From: Nitrososphaerales archaeon
Lineage (GTDB): Archaea; Thermoproteota; Nitrososphaeria; Nitrososphaerales; Gagatemarchaeaceae
Assembly: GCA_032906765.1 (NCBI GenBank)
Contig: JAJTZB010000004.1
Coordinates: 1-64,000, forward strand
Reading direction: 5' to 3'
DNA: 64,000 nucleotides
The notes beneath the pieces are model-generated. The model was not told the DNA's origin. It did no database searches and saw only the letters and a program-made list of their open reading frames with translations. Position numbers and translations under genes: made by a program. Of the stretch, positions 60,347 to 64,000 are shown piece after piece. Each line of letters opens with the position of its first letter. Position 1 is the stretch's first letter.

Positions 60347-60640
60347 ATGGTCGAAGTCTTCCTCGACCAACAGGCCCTGGGATTGAGAGCCTACCTTGAC
60401 CGTGCTGGGATCAAGGTGAGAGATGTGACGGAGATTCTGGGAAACAGGGATACAAGAAAGGGCGTGCCCGATGCCAAGGTCCAGGAGTTCGTGGCCGACC
60501 ATCCTGGGGTGATACTGGTCACCAAAGACAAGAAGTTCGGAAGGAAGGCCAAGGATGCGGGACTGAGTGTGATATTCGTCAACGAGTCAGAAGCAGTGGC
60601 GATTGAGGTCTTGCGTCAACTTGCCTTGGCAAAACTATAG
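60347..60640 (+). CDS. DUF5615-type PIN-like protein (possible toxin)
   Basis: The protein has 97 residues from a leaderless ATG (TATA-like CTTATATC about 26 nt upstream). The core KVRDVTEILGNRDTRKGVPD and VILVTKDKKFGRKAKDAG fits the Mut7-C/DUF5615 branch of PIN-like nucleases, with acidic residues at the expected places. Relatives are VapC-like toxins often paired with DUF433 antitoxins. No partner is seen on either side, so it may be solitary. Confidence 0.7.
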   Translation: MVEVFLDQQALGLRAYLDRAGIKVRDVTEILGNRDTRKGVPDAKVQEFVADHPGVILVTKDKKFGRKAKDAGLSVIFVNESEAVAIEVLRQLALAKL

Positions 60641-61235
60641 ACTGCTAGCTTGACAAGCTGAATGCTGACCCGATGGGAGTCGAACCCCGGGGGGGTTCGG
60701 TACCCGGATTTCTCGGCCTCTCCGCGTTCCAATGTGGCAGAATGTAGCTGCACTGTGGGATAAAAAGACCCCGCCCGAAGCAACTGAACAAAGCGAAGGC
60801 GGCACCAGAAGTTGAAGTGCGGGACAGGACATGATTCCCACTTTGTAGCTCAAATCCCCGTCTCAGGAAGACTTCTGTCATGTGAAAGGCCTGCCCCGGC
60901 CGGGATTAGCATGACCTTGTAGATTGCCCCTCGCGTAGTCTTGCGACGAGAACGTTCCTCTACTATCGTAAGAAATGGGCCGCAGAGAAGGGAAAAGGTG
61001 AATGGAAAGACGAGGAGAAAAGGGTGAGCCTTGGTAGGCATCCGATTGCAGGGGTGGTCGAGGTTTGCTAGAACCTCTCACTCAAGTATTCAATTGCTCT
61101 TTGAAAGCGGACATCACCTTGTTCATCACCTGCGGCATGTCATCCTGTTACATCATTCCCGTCATCATTCTTTCTATCGTTTTCTTTACAGGTTGATTCA
61201 TCGCTCCTCTTTTTTCATGATTTGGTTCCGCCTGC
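60641..61235. other. intergenic stretch with no supported gene
   Basis: About 600 bases without a credible coding frame. Near 60662-60690 the minus strand reads GGGGTTCGACTCCC followed by GGTCAGC, like a tRNA T-arm and 3' acceptor, but no complete cloverleaf could be built. Another strong feature is a C/G run (CCCGGGGGGGTTCGG). The rest, 60780-61235, shows nothing I can name. Confidence 0.4.
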
Positions 61236-61913
61236 CTAATCCTCCCTCTTTCTGAGTGTTACCCGGAAAAGTCTTCTGGGCAGTTCGCTCTCCTCAAATT
61301 CGTCAACACCGACAATGTCATAGCCCTTGGCCAGACGTTCCACTTTTTCCCTGCTGAAGAAATGCACGATAAAACTGCCCAACTCATACATGTCCTCACC
61401 ACGATGGGTGCCTCTTCCGTAATGGGGGTCACCGGTGTGCCTGACAGTATAAACGCAGAGTCCGGCTTGCTTTAACACTCGTCTGACCTCCTCAGACAGG
61501 TATCCTAATTCGGCTGTTGTGAGAGCCATGTTGAAAAGCATGTGGGAGTAACAGGCATCAAAAGATTCGTCGGGGAAGGGCAAAGGAGTACGCACATCAT
61601 GGAGCAGTGCAGTAATCGACTGATGCAGTCCCAATGCAAGAGCCTTTTCTCTTATGGCTTTGATTCCTGCATCTGAATAGTCCAAGACCGTTGTTTTGAA
61701 ACCGCTCTTGGCGAAGAAAATAGTGTCTCTTCCCTGTCCACCGCCGAGTTCCAAGGTATTTGTCTTCCCTTCCTTTTTGAAGAGCTCAGCCGCAATCCGA
61801 GCGGGATCACTGGGCTCATCACCAAACATCTCTGGATTGTTTTCAAGCATCTTCTCCCAGTGCTGTCTTTGTCTATCCAGAGGTTCTCTCACACTATCCG
61901 ATATTCTTACCAC
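61236..61913 (-). CDS. SAM-dependent methyltransferase (class I)
   Basis: The protein (225 residues from GTG 61913) shows motif I LELGGGQGRDTIFFAKSGF, motif II-like TVLDYSDAGIKAIREKA, ALLHDVRTPLPFPDESFDACYSHM, and a C-terminal region with the PHYGRGTHRGEDMYELG segment. It resembles TehB/thiopurine-type small-molecule methyltransferases. It overlaps the PadR gene by seven bases, so a PadR-controlled detoxification role is possible. The frame is open 12 codons upstream. Confidence 0.83.
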   Translation of the reverse strand: MVRISDSVREPLDRQRQHWEKMLENNPEMFGDEPSDPARIAAELFKKEGKTNTLELGGGQGRDTIFFAKSGFKTTVLDYSDAGIKAIREKALALGLHQSITALLHDVRTPLPFPDESFDACYSHMLFNMALTTAELGYLSEEVRRVLKQAGLCVYTVRHTGDPHYGRGTHRGEDMYELGSFIVHFFSREKVERLAKGYDIVGVDEFEESELPRRLFRVTLRKRED

Positions 61914-62266
61914 CAAATCTCTCTGAGCTGCGAGACGCCCTCGAGCCACTCGCTCCTAAACTTGCCGTAGCCTTTCAGTGCCTCCTTTCCCTTCCCTGTG
62001 ATTCTGTACGGCCTCCTTGCCTTCTCTCCCTTCGCCTCGCTCTGCATCTCCTCGACGTAGCCCGTCTCCTCGAGCCATGTGAGTGTCGGATAGATTGCAG
62101 AAGGTCCTGGCCGCCACATCCCCTTCGTTCGCTGGAATATCTCCTCCATCATCTCAAAGCCGTGCATAGGCCTCTCGGAGAGTAGCCGAAGGATGTAGGG
62201 CTTGAGCATGCCCTGGGGCACGACGTTTACCCTAAAGGGACCGCACCTGCACCATCCTCCCGGCAT
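61907..62266 (-). CDS. PadR-family transcription regulator
   Basis: This 119-residue protein has the PadR winged helix: LKPYILRLLSERPMHGFEMM, PGPSAIYPTLTWLEETGYV and RRPYRITGKGKEALKGYG. A 20-bp near-perfect palindrome on the promoter upstream of the first gene is its likely operator. It is the middle gene of a three-gene unit (DUF5320-like, PadR, methyltransferase). The start may also be an internal ATG at 62209 (QGMLKPY). Confidence 0.9.
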   Translation of the reverse strand: MPGGWCRCGPFRVNVVPQGMLKPYILRLLSERPMHGFEMMEEIFQRTKGMWRPGPSAIYPTLTWLEETGYVEEMQSEAKGEKARRPYRITGKGKEALKGYGKFRSEWLEGVSQLREIWW

Positions 62267-62272
62267 CCCCTC

Positions 62273-62449
62273 TCACTCCTTCTTCTCTTTGAGGGACTGG
62301 ATCCTCTTCTCGAGGGCTGTTATTTCAGATTCTAGGCTCGCCTTGTAGTCCTCCAGCTCCTCCACGAATTCGTCCCTACTTCTGGGCCAAAAATAACCCG
62401 GCCCAGAGCAGCAACAGCCGCACTGGCTGCCCCATCCGTATCTTTGCAT
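62273..62449 (-). CDS. DUF5320-like small protein
   Basis: This 58-residue frame has a Gly/Cys-rich start (MQRYGWGSQCGCCCSGPGYF) and a C-terminal coiled coil (EELEDYKASLESEITALEKR). The layout matches DUF5320 proteins often found beside PadR or MRP-like genes in archaea and bacteria. The CGCCC cluster could bind metal. It starts the PadR operon, six bases ahead of padR. Confidence 0.7.
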   Translation of the reverse strand: MQRYGWGSQCGCCCSGPGYFWPRSRDEFVEELEDYKASLESEITALEKRIQSLKEKKE

Positions 62450-62475
62450 ATCTCTTCATCTCCTCAGGTCGCGTC

Positions 62476-62495
62476 TTATATCAGGGCTGATATAA
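62476..62495. promoter_or_regulatory. palindromic operator/TATA of the PadR operon
   Basis: TTATATCAG-gg-CTGATATAA is a 9+2+9 inverted repeat, 27-46 nt before the ATG at 62449. Its arms contain TATA-like sequence, so binding would block transcription. PadR autoregulation is the likely use. Confidence 0.65.
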
Positions 62496-62531
62496 ATGCT
62501 GTTATGCAGTCTAGAGGAGGCAGGATTCCAG

Positions 62532-63251
62532 TTAGCTCACCAGCACCTTTCCGTACATCCCGGCTTGAGCGTGTCCGGAGTACGTGCACAGGTACCAAAG
62601 GCTCCCTTGTTCGCCAAGGGTAACTGTGTACGAATATCCATACACCAGCCCTTGACCATTATTTGCTGGAGGTAGGAAGGGCGCCATCGCTATCCACGGC
62701 CTCTGCTGCTGCCCGTACATCATTCCCTGCATGACCATGAACGGGTACGGAGGACTCAGGGAGGCCATCGCGAAGTTGTGGTACATGTCGTTGTCTAGAT
62801 TAACGAAGGTGACTTGCAACGTGGCCCCGCGTGGGACCACAAGCGTGGGGTTGACCAGGCCGTAAATCACAAAGACGTTGTCGGTAGCATAGCTAGGCGG
62901 TGCGTTTGTAGTAAGGTTCGCGGCGCCCTTGAGGTCGGTCGCAAGCACGACGAGCTTGATGTCTTTGGAGCTGAAGACTATGGTGTCGTTGGCCGGGATT
63001 ACATTCGCGTATCCCGGAATGCTCCTCATCAACTGGATGACTTGAGTTTCAGGGATTGTCTGGCCCTGGGTCGCCATCATGCTCATCATCCCTCCGAAGA
63101 ACTGGCCGCCCTCGGCACTGTTCACGCCTGCAGTGCTCCCAGAATATCCGCTCACAAGGATAGGAGCCGACAGAGCCACCGCGAATGCTATTCCGACACT
63201 TATCGCGATTATCACCTTGGACGAATCCTTCATGAATTCTTTCCCTCTCAT
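62532..63251 (-). CDS. membrane-anchored cupredoxin (sulfocyanin/rusticyanin-like)
   Basis: This 239-residue protein has an N-terminal membrane segment (VIIAISVGIAFAVALSAPIL) and a single cupredoxin domain. The type 1 copper ligands are visible: His in DNDMYHNFAM, then Cys, His and Met in WYLCTYSGHAQAGMYGKVLV. It likely carries electrons on the outer face of the membrane or handles copper. It overlaps the next membrane gene by four bases (ATGA). Confidence 0.88.
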   Translation of the reverse strand: MRGKEFMKDSSKVIIAISVGIAFAVALSAPILVSGYSGSTAGVNSAEGGQFFGGMMSMMATQGQTIPETQVIQLMRSIPGYANVIPANDTIVFSSKDIKLVVLATDLKGAANLTTNAPPSYATDNVFVIYGLVNPTLVVPRGATLQVTFVNLDNDMYHNFAMASLSPPYPFMVMQGMMYGQQQRPWIAMAPFLPPANNGQGLVYGYSYTVTLGEQGSLWYLCTYSGHAQAGMYGKVLVS

Positions 63252-63664
63252 CCTGCCTGGGGCCGCCAGCTCAGGCCAAGAACGCTTCCGACAAGCATCA
63301 GTAGAGAGCCTATCATGAAGCCGAACATTGTGGGGAACGCGATTATCGAAGCGACCAAGACCAGCGTAGATCCCGTCCGGACTTTGCTCAGACTCGCGCT
63401 ATTCATCCACAGAACGCCCAGCACTCCAAGGGCTATCTCTGCAGCTGCGACGACTACGAACAGAGGGAACCAATAGGTATAGGACCCGAACATCCATGGT
63501 CCTCCAAACATCATCCAAGGCCCCATCATTCCAGGCCCGAAGAAGCCGTAGGACGGCCAATAGGCCGACGCATACGCAACCATCAGACCCCCCAAGGCCT
63601 GGAAGACCAGGCCCAAAAGAGAGAGGGTAAAGGCAGTCGTTGGTTTGTCTTCCGCAATCGCCAT
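63248..63664 (-). CDS. membrane protein, four helices
   Basis: This 138-residue protein has about four membrane helices and a Gly/Met/Trp/Phe-rich loop between the first two (YGFFGPGMMGPWMMFGGPWM). The Met-rich loop could contact copper, in line with the cupredoxin gene it overlaps. The family is not recognised. It starts four bases after the ArsR gene. Confidence 0.75.
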   Translation of the reverse strand: MAIAEDKPTTAFTLSLLGLVFQALGGLMVAYASAYWPSYGFFGPGMMGPWMMFGGPWMFGSYTYWFPLFVVVAAAEIALGVLGVLWMNSASLSKVRTGSTLVLVASIIAFPTMFGFMIGSLLMLVGSVLGLSWRPQAG

Positions 63665-63668
63665 GATA

Positions 63669-63983
63669 TTATCTCGACCCGCGCCTCTCAGCTAAAACGG
63701 TCAGCCTCTGCGACTCCTTGAGCTGCTCAAGCAGGACTTCTCTCATCAGGCGGCAGGCCTGGATGATCTTGGGATTCGACACCCCGTAGAAGACGCTTGT
63801 GCCCTCCTTCCGAGTCGTCACGACCCGCCTCTGCCTGAGCACCCCAAGGTGCTGAGAGATATTGGCCTGTCTCAGTCCCAGCTCCTGCGAGATTTGGCCG
63901 ACGGTCTTCTCTCCGTCACGCAGCGAGTCGAGAATCTCTATCCTGACCGGGCTTCCCAGCGTCTTGCATATCTCCGCATGCAT
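63669..63983 (-). CDS. ArsR-family transcription regulator
   Basis: This 104-residue winged helix has CKTLGSPVRIEILDSLRDGE, ISQELGLRQANISQHLGVLR and RRVVTTRKEGTSVFYGVSNP. There is no metal-binding CxC in helix 3. The frame remains open to the edge of the window, so the real start may be upstream of 63983. It heads the cupredoxin unit and probably regulates it. Confidence 0.85.
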   Translation of the reverse strand: MHAEICKTLGSPVRIEILDSLRDGEKTVGQISQELGLRQANISQHLGVLRQRRVVTTRKEGTSVFYGVSNPKIIQACRLMREVLLEQLKESQRLTVLAERRGSR

Positions 63984-64000
63984 CTCGAAAATCCTGTCCT

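Noticed and set aside
60660-60760. Possible tRNA gene on the minus strand
   Set aside because: GGGGTTCGACTCCC looks like a T-arm, but the stem pairs in only three positions and no cloverleaf could be built.
1-64000. CRISPR array or origin of replication
   Set aside because: No regularly spaced repeats, cas genes, cdc6/orc1 gene or clustered origin boxes were seen.

Overview
This is a 64 kb archaeal chromosome segment, roughly 55-60% GC by eye. Archaea-specific or archaeal-type genes dominate: pelota, DnaG-type primase, aIF1A, TFE, NAC, aTrm56, TiaS, an A/V-type ATP synthase, PheS/PheT and endonuclease Q. Many genes have a TATA-like box 24-30 nt before an ATG, GTG or TTG start, which suggests leaderless transcripts, and tRNA genes carry introns. 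The gene set and the non-canonical tRNA intron positions fit the TACK superphylum, with a Nitrososphaeria/Thaumarchaeota-related lineage my best guess. No rRNA or lineage-defining metabolic gene is present to settle this.

Layout. 0-9.4 kb: pelota, DnaG, a small TOPRIM protein, PheT-PheS-TrpS, CoaD and methionine aminopeptidase, with relic ends of an IS200/IS605 (TnpB-type) element beside dnaG. 9.4-17.5 kb: DUF1512 operon, a LAGLIDADG endonuclease, Trm112-like protein, intron-containing tRNA-Trp, a frameshifted surface protein, an HTH-CBS regulator, endonuclease Q interrupted by an intein, aIF1A, a 3-methyladenine glycosylase and tRNA-Pro with an intron in the anticodon stem. 17.5-22.1 kb: an NrdD-like protein with a winged helix and ATP cone, but no recognisable glycyl-radical motif, followed by the B12-dependent reductase NrdJ. 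22.3-26.4 kb: ATP synthase D, B and A with a 45-residue coiled-coil ORF. 26.4-35 kb: PLD-like protein, membrane protein, a pyrimidine operon (AsnRS-like synthetase, PyrE, PyrD, PyrF), a SIMPL protein and ATP synthase E, F and H. 35-42 kb: a secreted phosphoesterase in a more AT-rich stretch, NAC, PUA protein, HflX, aTrm56, TFE, an HD hydrolase and a 34-residue Cys-rich ORF.

42-48 kb: initiator tRNA-Met apparently with two introns. Its 3' end is repeated on the far side of a small homing endonuclease gene. Arginase-family protein, a transsulfuration enzyme, TiaS, an AsnC-type domain, another LAGLIDADG protein, Tsr3 and a VOC protein follow. 48.1-59.6 kb: the RNase P RNA gene, then a heme cluster (radical SAM protein divergent from hemA-C-D-B-Q-L-E-H), then a diverged second copy of the rnpB 3' end and its structured downstream flank. 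These two copies bracket the heme cluster like the ends of an old integration or duplication. 59.6-64 kb: a hypothetical protein, a DUF5615-type PIN-like protein, a methyltransferase with PadR regulator and palindromic operator, and a cupredoxin cluster with an ArsR regulator.

The most interesting points are the initiator tRNA/endonuclease arrangement, the repeated rnpB 3' end around the heme cluster with a structurally conserved hairpin, the possible NrdR-like regulatory pseudoenzyme beside NrdJ, the EndoQ intein, and four LAGLIDADG proteins within 36 kb. All functional assignments come from reading motifs; no database search was run.
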